Shown in pieces: positions 22,749 to 33,039 of a stretch of DNA of 64,000 nt (the stretch's first letter is position 1; every line of letters begins with the position of its first letter). Source of the DNA: Diogma glabrata (lineage: Eukaryota; Arthropoda; Insecta; Diptera; Cylindrotomidae); assembly GCA_963693315.1 (NCBI GenBank), contig OY856188.1:151302518-151366517 (forward strand). Direction: 5' to 3'. A model generated the notes under the pieces. It was not told the origin of the DNA. It ran no database searches and worked only from the letters and a program-made list of their open reading frames with translations. A program made the translations under genes and the position numbers.

Positions 22749-23983
22749 TGAAACGACCGTTGAAGTACTTCAACGGTGTTTCTTCAACATCTATATGTTA
22801 TATATGTATATATGCTTCTTTCAATATGTATACATTTTCTTTGGTTAAACTCTGACAATTTTTGTTTGTCAAAGTGTAAATAAATTTATAAATTTTTTTT
22901 CATTTATTTATAAGTTTTTTATTGCCCTCACAATTATGTCTGATAATTGTGTCGCCTTAACATGATGGAAAAATATTAGATCATAAAAAAAGGATATTTT
23001 GTCTTTTTTTTTGTTGTTTAATTTGTCTATTTAAGTTTATTGCGTTTGATTAAATTTCGGAAATTTTTAACTGTAAGGTGTTTGCCAGATGTAGGGTTTT
23101 TCCATGATGTTAGGTGAAAGTAAATTTTTTCAATTTTTTATGTGCAATATAATTTAGGATAAGTTTATTTTAATTGGTTAATTATAAGTTTAATTTTTGT
23201 TGTAAATATTTAATAATTTTGTTTAAGGAGGAGTTAATTCGGTAAGAAAAGTTTGTGTAAATATTTTGGTAAAAACTCCTCCTTTGACGAGATTCTGAAG
23301 AGGGGACAATCTTCTCAGAATCAAGGATAGTTTGAAGTTTTTGTGGGAAAATAAATTAAGTAAGTTTTTATTCTTGGTTCTGAAAGGATACTCTCCTTCA
23401 GAACAAAATTATAGTTTTTTTTTCGTTTAGTAAATTGTGTTTTTTTTTCCATTTTTTTTGTTTTTATTGTAAAATCCAGTTTGAATTTCTTTAAGTTTTT
23501 TATTTATTTACATAATAAAATAATTCGACAAATATTTAAGAGTTGAAGTTTGAATATATGAAAATTTATAAAAACAAAAATCATACTTCTTTGGGGTCCA
23601 GTAAATTTACACTAAAAATAGTAGCTATATTAAAATAAAGAATTAAAGACAATAATTGGTATTTGAATAGTTTAAAAGTTAAAGTTAAGTTCAGTTTACA
23701 CATAAATTATGCAATACCATAACCAACCCAAAAAGTGATTAAATTTAACTTATGAAATTAAAAAAAAAAAAAAAAATAAACGTAAACAATAATAGAAAAA
23801 AAAAAATATAAATATATATCTATAAAAAAATAAAATTATTATTAAAAACTAAGAGTTTTAATTTGTGGAAGATTATGCAAAAGAGTTTGTAAACGCTGGT
23901 GAATTTTCCATCCACGGCCTCAGCTGAAGATCTTAGCCGGATAAAAATAAATTGATAATACAAGGTACGTAGAAAACGTAACA
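22749..23983 (+). repeat. 5' LTR of the gag-protease element
   Basis: It runs from TGAAACGACCGTTG to AAAACGTAACA, 1235 bp. It differs from the 3' LTR at only a handful of positions seen by eye (for example TTTGTC/TTTGCC near 22867 and GTAAGG/GTAAGT near 23076). Three consecutive stem-loops lie at 23225-23405. Confidence 0.9.
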
Positions 23984-23987
23984 AAAT

Positions 23988-24007
23988 TGGCGCTCAACGG
24001 GTAGCTC
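23988..24007 (+). promoter_or_regulatory. Primer-binding site of the gag-protease element
   Basis: TGGCGCTCAACGGGTAGCTC lies four bases after the LTR end. It resembles the tRNA-Lys(CTT) primer site TGGCGCCCAACGTGGGGCTC with several mismatches, similar to the site at 31306. Confidence 0.65.
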
Positions 24008-24726
24008 TTTCCAGCTGCTACAATATGTTTTGAATATTTTAATTTGGATTTTTAGATTTTTTGTTCATTATTTTATAACGGCTCTTCCAGTTTATATAAT
24101 TTTTATAATTTTTCTTTGTTAATTTGAGGTTATAATTTTTTTATAAGAGCTAGAAGAATTTTTTAAATCTGTTTAAGTGAACTTTTATTTGAATTTAAAA
24201 ACGAAAAAATTAATTAAATTAGAATGAACAATTTTTACTTACAATAATACGTTTCTATTTTATACATAATTTAAATGTTTTTTATTAAGTTTAGTTTGTT
24301 AAATTGTTCCTTTCATTAATTCAAATTCTATTTTAATATGAAAAATTTATTTTGTGAATTTTACTAAAATTTACTACAAATTTCTGTTTTATCATTTTAA
24401 TTATTGGTTTTTATATTTTTTATTTGGAGCTTACTAAAACAATATTAAGTGTAATTTGGTATCATAAGAAAAAGATTTTTATTTAGTCATAAAGCAAACA
24501 ATACATTTGAATTTATTTTTGAATTTTATTTTCATATATATACATATTATTTTAAATATCGTACACAAAATATTTTATTATTTTTATATATTATATAAAA
24601 CTTTTAGTAAATTTTCAAATTTATTTACATTTTTGGTACAGTCAAATTTTTGTTGCATTAAGTTGGGTAACAAAAGTCCATAAGACTTAAATATATTTGC
24701 AAACGCACTAAATTTTTTTTTCAATC

Positions 24727-27700
24727 ATGAAAGTAGACGGGTTAGATATAAACGAAATTTTATACGAGCTCAATGTTCGTAATGTTGATCTTAACAAATA
24801 CAAAGAGAGTCCATCTTTTATTTTAAATAAACTTTTGAACGAAGAACAAACTGATCCTTCACTAGTTCCAAACGTCGAAATTGACGAAGGTATTCCTAAC
24901 TTAGTAGATCAGGTTTTAAAAAGATTAGATTATGTCGAAAAGTTTCCGTCATACGATATGCTAAATGTTTTAAAACATCTAGAAGGACGAATTAATAGAG
25001 CTAGACTTGTCGAAGAAAATAGAATTGAGGTTCAAAAAGTCTTACGAAGACTTCGTAGTGTTAGAGTACAACTTTCGAAAAATTTCAAGCCCCAAGAACA
25101 ATTAAATGTCGAAGATCAACCACATATTAGAAAACCTTTTCAATTTGAATCCTCAGATACTAATTCTCCATATTTGGTATCTCAATTACCAACTATGTCA
25201 TATTCACAAGCAAATACCTTAGATTTTTCGCAAAATATCCAAAACAACTACCCAGTGCATCAAACCAATACATCTTCAACGAATGTTATGACTACTCGCG
25301 TTTCTAGTTCTCATGAAAGACCATATGGTAATTACCAAAATCAATCAGCGTCTTTTGGAAATAATCCACTAACAAACACATATAATAAATTAAGTGAATC
25401 TAATATTCTATTTACTCAAGCTTCAATGTCATATTCAAGGCCCAATTCTTTTGACTACACAGCTATAGATACGTATAATACAGCTCCTTCCCACAATTAC
25501 AATCGATATCTGGGAGCTGTTCCTAAATATCACAGCAATCCTTGGATACAACCTACAATGTATGAAAATTTGACGGAAACAAATAGACCCCAATATCCTA
25601 AATTGTTGGATGTACACAATTCAGAAAATAATAGGAATAACTATCCTAATTATATACGTTGGAAGCCAGTTCCAATTCAAGATTGGAAGCTGAAATTTTC
25701 TGGTAGAAGCGGAGAAAACATTAACGAGTTTCTCACAAAAGTTAATAGAATGGCCAAATCTCAAAGAATTTCTGACGGCGAATTACTTGGATCCATATTT
25801 CTATTGTTGGATAGCAGTGCGCTTCAGTGGTATAACGCATACGCTGAAAACTTTAGGACCTGGACAAATTTTTTGGATGCATTAAAATGGGAATACTCCG
25901 ACCTAGAATACGATGAACAAGTAAGAGATTCTATTCGAAATCGTAAGCAACAACGATTCGAATCTTTTGGAGATTATCGGTCATCGATAGAATTATTGTT
26001 CAAAGAGCTTACCCATCCACTTAGTCCATACGAAAAACTTAGATTTTTATATAATAATTTATGGCCAGCATGTTTGAGAGGATTAAGTTTCAAAAATTTA
26101 TCCAATATTGCAACAGTAGAAGAATTACACATCTTGTGTAGAGATATTGAGAGAATGGAAAAACTTTGCAAGGAAAATGCGTCGATGGGAATGGCAAGAC
26201 GGATGAATCAGCTCGATATAATTGGACAAAATGATACCAATGAGAAGTTCCAATCAAGTCTATCAAACATTGAGAATGTTGGAACCCAAGCAAAAAATTT
26301 ACGTGATTCAAAATTTGTCAATAAAGACCAAACTTTTCCAAATTCACAGTTAGAAATAAATAAAAGGAATCCGAATTATCGCAATTCGAAAGAATTCCAA
26401 AATAGTAATAATAGTTCAAGAAATACTACTAATTATAGGAATTCAAAACAATCAGAAAAAATTAAACCATTTACCACCGATTGTGTGAACTGTTTTGAAA
26501 ACGGGCATAAACCAGATGCTTGTCCAAAACCACGGAGAGCGGACTACTTATGTTATAGATGTGGTAGAGAAAACACTATTTTTCCATATTGTCAAACATG
26601 TCATCCTCACTTGAATGTTCAGAAGCCTCTAATGTTAATTAACAACGATAAAATACAACATTCCATAGTTCGAGAAAATATGCCATCAACATCTTCTGCT
26701 TCTTGTGCAGTTATCGATGTAAATCCCAATACTTCGGAACAAATCTCTTCAATAATAGTTCAAAAACCAGGAGATAATAGATTGTTTCTGGGAGTTTCTA
26801 TAAATGATAATCCAATCACTGGATTATTGGATACGGGAGCTACAGTATCTGTCTTAGGTCGAAATTCTGATAACTTTTTAAAACAAAGTGGGTTAACGTC
26901 TCGCATAAAATCTTCTAAAATTCATTTAGCTAACGGTGAAGTGCTAGAAGGATCTCAAGTTGTAGACGTTGTAATTAAATTTAATAATATAGAAAAAAAT
27001 TTAATGTTGTACGTATTACCGGAAATTACACAAGATTTAATATCAGGGATGGATTTTTTTCAAAGTTTTAGTTTGAATCCATCATTAATGTGTATGAATT
27101 CCCTACTTAATCGTAATGAAAATAACGTTAGTACATTACATTCCGAAAATGTAGGCTCCAAAAATAACGTGACTTTTGTTGAATCAAATGCAAATAATAA
27201 AAGAAATTTGATTGACTCAATACAAAATAACACTGCTGTAAGTCACCCAAAGTGCAGTTATAAAAATTCTGAAATTAAACTAAACACGAGAAAAATATAT
27301 CCAAATATAACAAAATTGAAACGTGATATTTCTCATGACATAATTCGAGATGAGGAATCCAAAAAAAAATCACTAGTTATCGCCAATAAGGAACAGTTAA
27401 AATTTAAATCTGCTGCAGTTACCCAACCACTTCTGATTTTATGTCCTATTTTGTTGTTTTTTTACACACTTTTAGTTTCAACTAGTTATTATAGTAAGGT
27501 TGTTTCTCTATTTGCATATTTTTTTCTCCAAATCAGTATGGTTCAATATTCGAATTTTTGTTTGGAGAACTTCGTTTTGCATGGTGAACGGTCAAAAGTT
27601 CGAATGTGGAACAGTTGGGTAAGTTATCAAACTTCAGTTATTATTTGGATCTTTATAAAACCAAAATTTAAAATATTATGCGTCAGTAAAAGTTCAAGGG

Positions 27701-27885
27701 GTGGTACGACATTTCGTAAAAGAAAATCAGGTAAGTGTATAATCCAGCTTACGACAACAAACCGTTTCTTGGGGAAAATTAAAAAAAATCTTCAGTTAAA
27801 TGTAAAGATAATGTTTAAGTTAATTCAACTTCTTTTTGACTTTTGTTATCAATTTTATCTTCGTTTATTTGGATCTTGGACGTAA
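24727..27885 (+). CDS. Gag-protease polyprotein of a non-autonomous LTR retrotransposon
   Basis: An intact ORF of 1052 codons with an ATG at 24727. The N-terminal ~300 residues are Asn/Ser/Tyr-rich and low in obvious domains. A capsid-type region spans about residues 315-480 (WKLKFSGRSGENINEF ... LQWYNAYAENFRTWTNF). Cysteine-rich knuckles follow near 586-625 (CVNCFENGHKPDAC, then C-x2-C and C-x2-C). A retroviral-type aspartic protease lies near 690-790 (GLLDTGATVSVLG). After about residue 895 the sequence changes to a hydrophobic, then basic tail of unknown origin and ends. In autonomous relatives the RT would follow; here it is gone. Role: particle assembly, RNA packaging and polyprotein cleavage. 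The tail may be out-of-context sequence exposed by the pol deletion. Confidence 0.85.
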   Translation: MKVDGLDINEILYELNVRNVDLNKYKESPSFILNKLLNEEQTDPSLVPNVEIDEGIPNLVDQVLKRLDYVEKFPSYDMLNVLKHLEGRINRARLVEENRIEVQKVLRRLRSVRVQLSKNFKPQEQLNVEDQPHIRKPFQFESSDTNSPYLVSQLPTMSYSQANTLDFSQNIQNNYPVHQTNTSSTNVMTTRVSSSHERPYGNYQNQSASFGNNPLTNTYNKLSESNILFTQASMSYSRPNSFDYTAIDTYNTAPSHNYNRYLGAVPKYHSNPWIQPTMYENLTETNRPQYPKLLDVHNSENNRNNYPNYIRWKPVPIQDWKLKFSGRSGENINEFLTKVNRMAKSQRISDGELLGSIFLLLDSSALQWYNAYAENFRTWTNFLDALKWEYSDLEYDEQVRDSIRNRKQQRFESFGDYRSSIELLFKELTHPLSPYEKLRFLYNNLWPACLRGLSFKNLSNIATVEELHILCRDIERMEKLCKENASMGMARRMNQLDIIGQNDTNEKFQSSLSNIENVGTQAKNLRDSKFVNKDQTFPNSQLEINKRNPNYRNSKEFQNSNNSSRNTTNYRNSKQSEKIKPFTTDCVNCFENGHKPDACPKPRRADYLCYRCGRENTIFPYCQTCHPHLNVQKPLMLINNDKIQHSIVRENMPSTSSASCAVIDVNPNTSEQISSIIVQKPGDNRLFLGVSINDNPITGLLDTGATVSVLGRNSDNFLKQSGLTSRIKSSKIHLANGEVLEGSQVVDVVIKFNNIEKNLMLYVLPEITQDLISGMDFFQSFSLNPSLMCMNSLLNRNENNVSTLHSENVGSKNNVTFVESNANNKRNLIDSIQNNTAVSHPKCSYKNSEIKLNTRKIYPNITKLKRDISHDIIRDEESKKKSLVIANKEQLKFKSAAVTQPLLILCPILLFFYTLLVSTSYYSKVVSLFAYFFLQISMVQYSNFCLENFVLHGERSKVRMWNSWVSYQTSVIIWIFIKPKFKILCVSKSSRGGTTFRKRKSGKCIIQLTTTNRFLGKIKKNLQLNVKIMFKLIQLLFDFCYQFYLRLFGSWT

Positions 27886-28514
27886 TGCGAGTCTAGTAAA
27901 ATTGATTTAGATTATAAATGTATCATTTAAATTCCTTTTCACGTATTCAGTTAAAATAAGGTTTATAAATATTATTGCAATCCTTCAATATTATTTCCCT
28001 GTTTATTACACATAGACTATGCATTTACTTAATGCATCTTTACAAATTAAGTAATTATAAGAATAAAGTTTCATTCAATGCAATATTTCATTAAAACTTA
28101 GTTATAATCTAAGTCAATAAATATTAATCTTTAAGTTCGTGGAATTCATAAACAATTTTTTTTGGTACTTTTCCTTTCCTGATTGAAGAAAAAGTTCATT
28201 TTAGTAATTCGTTACTAGAAAAAGAATTTTAATTTATTTGAACAATATTGTATTAAACTAAGTTATAATCTAAGATAAAGTACAATATTTTACAATTTTT
28301 TTTTGGACGAAAAGTATTAGGGCAACTAAATCTTTCTACCTATTTTAAGAATGACGAATTGTTAATCTATTAGGGCTTAGTTATAATCTACGCTATTTTA
28401 ATCATTTCGTTAGTTTTATTTAGCTATTTATAATTTGATTCGTTTTTTTTTTTATCTTTTTACCAAAGATTGCCTTTGCTATAGAAACCTTGTTTCTTAA
28501 AAATTTCTCACCCG
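27886..28514 (+). other. Non-coding 3' region of gag-protease element with repeated palindromic motif
   Basis: There is no ORF. The near-palindrome CTTAGTTATAATCTAAG occurs at 28097-28113, 28258-28274 and (imperfectly) 28376-28392, with a partial inverted copy near 27906. Such arrayed motifs before a 3' LTR could bind a protein; function is unknown. Confidence 0.6.
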
Positions 28515-28528
28515 GAGAGAGGGGACAA
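28515..28528 (+). promoter_or_regulatory. Polypurine tract of the gag-protease element
   Basis: GAGAGAGGGGACAA directly precedes the 3' LTR start TGAAACG at 28529, the expected plus-strand priming site. Confidence 0.8.
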
Positions 28529-29762
28529 TGAAACGACCGTTGAAGTACTTCAACGGTGTTTCTTCAACATCTATATGTTATATATGTATATATGCTTCTT
28601 TCAATATGTATACATTTTCTTTGGTTAAACTCTGACAATTTTTGTTTGCCAAAGTGTAAATAAATTTATAAATTTTTTTTCATTTATTTATAAGTTTTTT
28701 ATTGCCCTCACAATTATGTCTGATAATTGTGTCGCCTTAACATGATGGAAAAATATTAGATCATAAAAAAAGGATATTTTGTCTTTTTTTTTGTTGTTTA
28801 ATTTGTCTATTTAAGTTTATTGCGTTTGATTAAATTTCGGAAATTTTTAACTGTAAGTTGTTTGCCAGATGTAGGGTTTTTCCATGATGTTAGGTGAAAG
28901 TAAATTTTTTCAATTTTTTATGTGCAATATAATTTAGGATAAGTTTATTTTAATTGGTTAATTATAAGTTTAATTTTTGTTGTAAATATTTAATAATTTT
29001 GTTTAAGGAGGAGTTAATTCGGTTAGAAAAGTTTGTGTAAATATTTTGGTAAAAACTCCTCCTTTGACGAGATTCTGAAGAGGGGACAATCTTCTCAGAA
29101 TCAAGGATAGTTTGAAGTTTTTGTGGGAAAATAAATTAAGTAAGTTTTTATTCTTGGTTCTGAAAGGATACTCTCCTTCAGAACAAAATTATAGTTTTTT
29201 TTTCGTTTAGTAAATTGTGTTTTTTTTTTCCATTTTTTTTGTTTTTATTGTAAAATCCAGTTTGAATTTCTTTAAGTTTTTTATTTATTTACATAATAAA
29301 ATAATTCGACAAATATTTAAGAGTTGAAGTTTGAATATATGAAAATTTATAAAAACAAAAATCATACTTCTTTGGGGTCCAGTAAATTTACACTAAAAAT
29401 AGTAGCTATATTAAAATAAAGAATTAAAGACAATAATTGGTATTTGAATAGTTTAAAAGTTAAAGTTAAGTTCAGTTTACACATAAATTATGCAATACCA
29501 TAACCAACCCAAAAAGTGATTAAATTTAACTTATGAAATTAAAAAAAAAAAAAAAATAAACGTAAACAATAATAGAAAAAAAAAATATAAATATATATCT
29601 ATAAAAAAATAAAATTATTATTAAAAACTAAGAGTTTTAATTTGTGGAAGATTATGCAAAAGAGTTTGTAAACGCTGGTGAATTTTCCATCCACGGCCTC
29701 AGCTGAAGATCTTAGCCGGATAAAAATAAATTGATAATACAAGGTACGTAGAAAACGTAACA
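28529..29762 (+). repeat. 3' LTR of the gag-protease element
   Basis: It runs from TGAAACGACC to GTAACA, 1234 bp, nearly identical to 22749-23983, and is followed by the target duplication TTTG. A 60-codon minus ORF inside (29599-29781) is incidental. Confidence 0.9.
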
Positions 29763-31305
29763 TTTGATACAACACATTCAACGATATTTACCAATTTATT
29801 CAACGATTGTACAACGTATTCAACTATAATAGCTAATTTATTCACCGATTGTTCCTGCAAATTGTTTCCTTTCATTGCGACGTATTCAACTATAATTTCA
29901 AATTATTCAACACTTATCGATACAAATTGTTACATTTGGTTTACAACGCATTCAACTAGATTGGAAATTTGTTTAGCGTAGGATTATACAAATTATTACC
30001 GGCTATTTCCCACGCATTCACCCGAACTGGCAAATGATTCAACATTTACTTATACAAATGTTTACATTGGGATTTTCGACGTATTCACCTGTATGCGCAA
30101 ATGTATTCAACGGTTGTTTATGCTAGTTATTGCCTTGAATTGTCAACGTGCTTATCTATATTTACAAATTTAATTACCGATTATTTATACTAATTGATAT
30201 ATTGAATTTTCAACGTACTACACTATAATTATCAATTTGTTCAACGATTATTTCTATCAATTATTGCTGGGTAGTTTTCGTTTAACGTATTCAACTATAA
30301 TTGCATTGTATTCAACGATTATTTCTATCAATTGTTACATTGAAATTTTCAACGTTATCAACTATATTTGCAACTTATCCAGCGTTTTTTTTTTTGTTTA
30401 TATACAAACTTTCGTAAAGTATTTGCTGCATATTACACCATATTTATAAATTCATTCAACGATTATTTCTATCAATTGTGGCTTTGTATTTATTCAGCGG
30501 ATTCAACTATAATCATAAATTTATTCAACGATTGTTTATATCAAGTATTGCTGTGTATTTATTGTTACCATATTCAACTATGATTATAAATTAATTCAAC
30601 GATTATTAATATCAATTGTTGCTGAATATTTTATTTGTCGTGATCAACTATAATTATATATTTATTTAACGATTGTTTACATCAGTGATTGCTTGGTATT
30701 CTTCAACTTATTCAACTATAATAATATATTTATTCAACGATTGTTTGCATCAGTTGTTGTTCTGCCTTTTTCGACGTGTTCAGCTATAATTATAAATTTA
30801 TCCAACGATTATTTGTATCAAGTACCATATTGAAGTTTCACGAATACACCAATATTTGCCGTTGATTCAACGTTCATATATACCAGTTTTATACCTTATT
30901 CTACACGTAATCAATGCAGTAGTGCTGATGGAGGGCTGAAATAAGCAGGATTGGAGGCTAGGCGGATAGGGTGAGTGTCTTTGATACATTTCATTTAATC
31001 TTAGGATTAGGGGGTGTGAATGTGTGTGTGGGCGTATGTGAGTGAATAAGGGGGTTGAACGTGCCGACCGTGGTTCTTTCGTAATAAGGGGTCGCCAGAG
31101 TCTCATCTTTTCACTTCTAATTTTTTTCCATTTCCGTTTATTTGATGAAAATTGCGTACATTTCCGCATTTGTGCTGAAGCAGCAGGTTTATAATATCTC
31201 CTACTCACGATGGCTGAGACTTAGTCGAATGGCATTACAAAAAATCTAGGTACGCACCCTGCTAAGCCATTCTCATTATCTCAATGAGAGGCACTTCATT
31301 ACAAA

Positions 31306-31326
31306 TCGGCGCCCAACGTGTGGCTC
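31306..31326 (+). promoter_or_regulatory. Primer-binding site following the right giant LTR
   Basis: TCGGCGCCCAACGTGTGGCT starts two bases after the LTR end CATTACA and continues with C. It matches the complement of the tRNA-Lys(CTT) 3' end apart from about two positions. Its presence after what is also the 3' LTR of the gag-pol copy shows a tandem arrangement. Confidence 0.75.
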
Positions 31327-32280
31327 CTCTAAGGGTTTCTACAGCGATGTAGGACTCTGGAGGAGTCCCTTCATATTTAAAAAAAACTTCGAAAAATTTT
31401 TTTTTAATTTTTCTTCTCCATATTTTTCGTTTCCACCATTCAATAGTATAAGACTCTGGCGGCGTAGAAGCAGCTCCCTGCTGCATACGCGCAGGAGCAA
31501 AGGAAGTCTGAGATCCCTCAGACTTTTCTTTGATGGGGAGTTGCGTCCCCACGCCTCCAGCAATATTCTCCTTTTTTGTATTTTCTGTAACGCAAGGGTG
31601 GGAATAATTCTTCGGAACTGTTCTCAATGGGGGTTACAATCCCACGTACCCTAGTAACGAATGGGTTGTTTGTTGGCACGGGGAATGCCAGAGGTAACCG
31701 GGTGCCAAGCTTAGATATTTGTGAATTGGTGTATACACCTATCACATCCAGCCTGGTCATCTGGTTATGCTCTGGGTTCACTGTGACATCAGGCTGCTCA
31801 TTCGGCTAACCATTGTCTAACGTTAGAGACCCCTCCCAGCAATGTTAGCTCCCTGTGGCTTAGGTGTGCTGGTTGTCATCGGATGATACCGATGAAGTTC
31901 TTCTAAGACAGCGTGGCCAGCTGTCGAGAGAAGATTTCGCTCGGCCTACATGCTGATGAGCAACTGGTTCTCCTTTGCTACAGCACCTTTCCGTATGTGT
32001 TGGTGGCGTGGATCGCAGTTGGCGAGTGTTGATTGATTGAATGATGGTTCAGAGGATTTATCTTCTGACCATCCCATCAGCACTCGTCCACTGGGTGAGA
32101 CACCATCAGCACATACCCCACCTTATTCCTTTCCCACCTTACCTTTTCACATCCTTATCCATCCCTTCTTGTTCCCTTTCCTTTTCCACTTCCCATCCTT
32201 TAACGTAAATTAACTTTAACTTTTCTTTTGATCCCAAAAAAAAAATTTTTTTTTTAAACTCATATACCAACAAACTAAAT
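31327..32280 (+). other. Gypsy leader remnant then unclassified, GC-richer repeat sequence
   Basis: The first ~300 bp resembles a retrotransposon leader after the primer site. Small ORFs here (31262-31627, 31339-31563, 31518-31781 on the minus strand) overlap one another and have no recognisable motif. From about 31620 to 32200 the composition is GC-richer than the surroundings, suggesting a LINE or other element without a preserved ORF. I cannot classify it. Confidence 0.4.
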
Positions 32281-32600
32281 AGAAAGAACGGCGATGGGCA
32301 CCTTCAACCCCGGAGTGATGGACACCCCGTGGTTGGATCCAACTTTCCTCCATCCAAAAGTAGATCAATAAATATCTATACTTAAAAAGTAAATAAATAA
32401 ATAAATATTTAGATAAAAATAAATAATCAAATATTTATACCCAAACAAAAAAATACATAATCAATATTTATACATAAATAGTAAATAAAAAAAAAAAATA
32501 AATATTTATATAAAAATAAATTTATAAATATTTGTAGATGAATAAATAAATAAATAAATAATTAATAAATAAATAAGAGAAGCTGATAATATTGGAAACT
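32281..32600 (+). repeat. LINE-3'-end-like sequence with A/T-rich simple tail
   Basis: A GC-rich stretch (GGCGATGGGCACC ... CCATCC, to about 32350) passes into irregular (TAAA)n and (TAAATATT)n repeats to 32600. A LINE ending in a short tandem tail would look like this, but no RT remains, so the call is tentative. Confidence 0.4.
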
Positions 32601-32659
32601 AATCTTATTTTCAAATCATTTTAGAATCCACAACCATTCATAATCATCATTAATAAATA

Positions 32660-32800
32660 TAACATCAATAATAAATATAATATCAAGAATAAATATAACC
32701 TCAAGAATAAATATAACCTCAAGAATAAATATAATATCAAGAATAAATATAACCTCAAGAATAAATACAACAGCAAGAATAAATATCAATCACCTCAAGA
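32660..32800. repeat. 18-bp minisatellite, unit AAGAATAAATATAACCTC
   Basis: About eight units occur head to tail, varying at the ACCTC/ATATC end. It is flanked by AT-rich DNA with no gene. Confidence 0.85.
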
Positions 32801-33039
32801 AAAAGAAAATTACATTAAGGTAAATTGCGAAAAGGACCAACTAAATTAATAAGAAATAGAGAAATAATCTAAAATAATAACGTTTTCGTTTTGCAGAACA
32901 CGAAATTTTTTGTTAATTAGTTGATCCTTTCCCCAATTAAATTAGCATTAGCTAGAATAAGGCTAGGTTAGCTATTTAGTTAGCTATCTAGATATTTTTT
33001 TTTGATATATCTGTACTTTTTTCCGCATTTTGTGACCTT

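Larger units (their letters stand above)
22749..29762 (+). mobile_element. Gag-protease-only LTR retrotransposon, TTTG target duplication
   Basis: The 7014-bp element has near-identical 1.23-kb LTRs (TGAAACG...GTAACA), a primer site, a single long gag-protease ORF, a polypurine tract and 4-bp duplications TTTG (22745-22748, 29763-29766). The left LTR of the giant Gypsy shows the empty site (near 9700). RT, RNase H and integrase are absent: only about 640 bp of non-coding DNA separates the ORF stop from the 3' LTR. LTR near-identity implies recent transposition using enzymes in trans. Confidence 0.9.
6374..31303 (+). mobile_element. Ty3/Gypsy element with giant LTRs, nested insertions and tandem right LTR
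   Basis: Two copies of a long terminal repeat flank a gag-pol interior. Each LTR starts TGTAATGGATAGCC. The intact right LTR ends TTCATTACA, giving a 7-bp terminal inverted repeat TGTAATG/CATTACA. Subtracting insertions gives about 3.45 kb for each LTR, by both copies independently. The right LTR is followed by a primer-binding site (31306), so it also served as, or derives from, a 5' LTR: the array is LTR-gag-pol-LTR-PBS. The left LTR lacks its last ~115 bp, the primer site and the start of gag. The interior pol has several lesions. Confidence 0.8.
16299..31303 (+). repeat. Right LTR of the giant-LTR Gypsy element, with three large insertions
   Basis: It starts TGTAATGG and ends TTCATTACA at 31303. 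Inside are a TIR element (16458-17940), an RTE LINE (18846-22150) and a gag-protease LTR retrotransposon (22749-29762). Each has a target-site duplication and a single-copy empty site in the left LTR. It also lacks about 280 bp relative to the left LTR, replaced by short CTGAA-rich filler near 22343-22366. LTR sequence remains at 16299-16457, 17941-18845, 22151-22748 and 29763-31303. Confidence 0.82.

Noticed and set aside
31262..31781. Overlapping minus-strand ORFs after the right giant LTR
   Set aside because: Three frames overlap the same leader and primer-site sequence and show no conserved domain.
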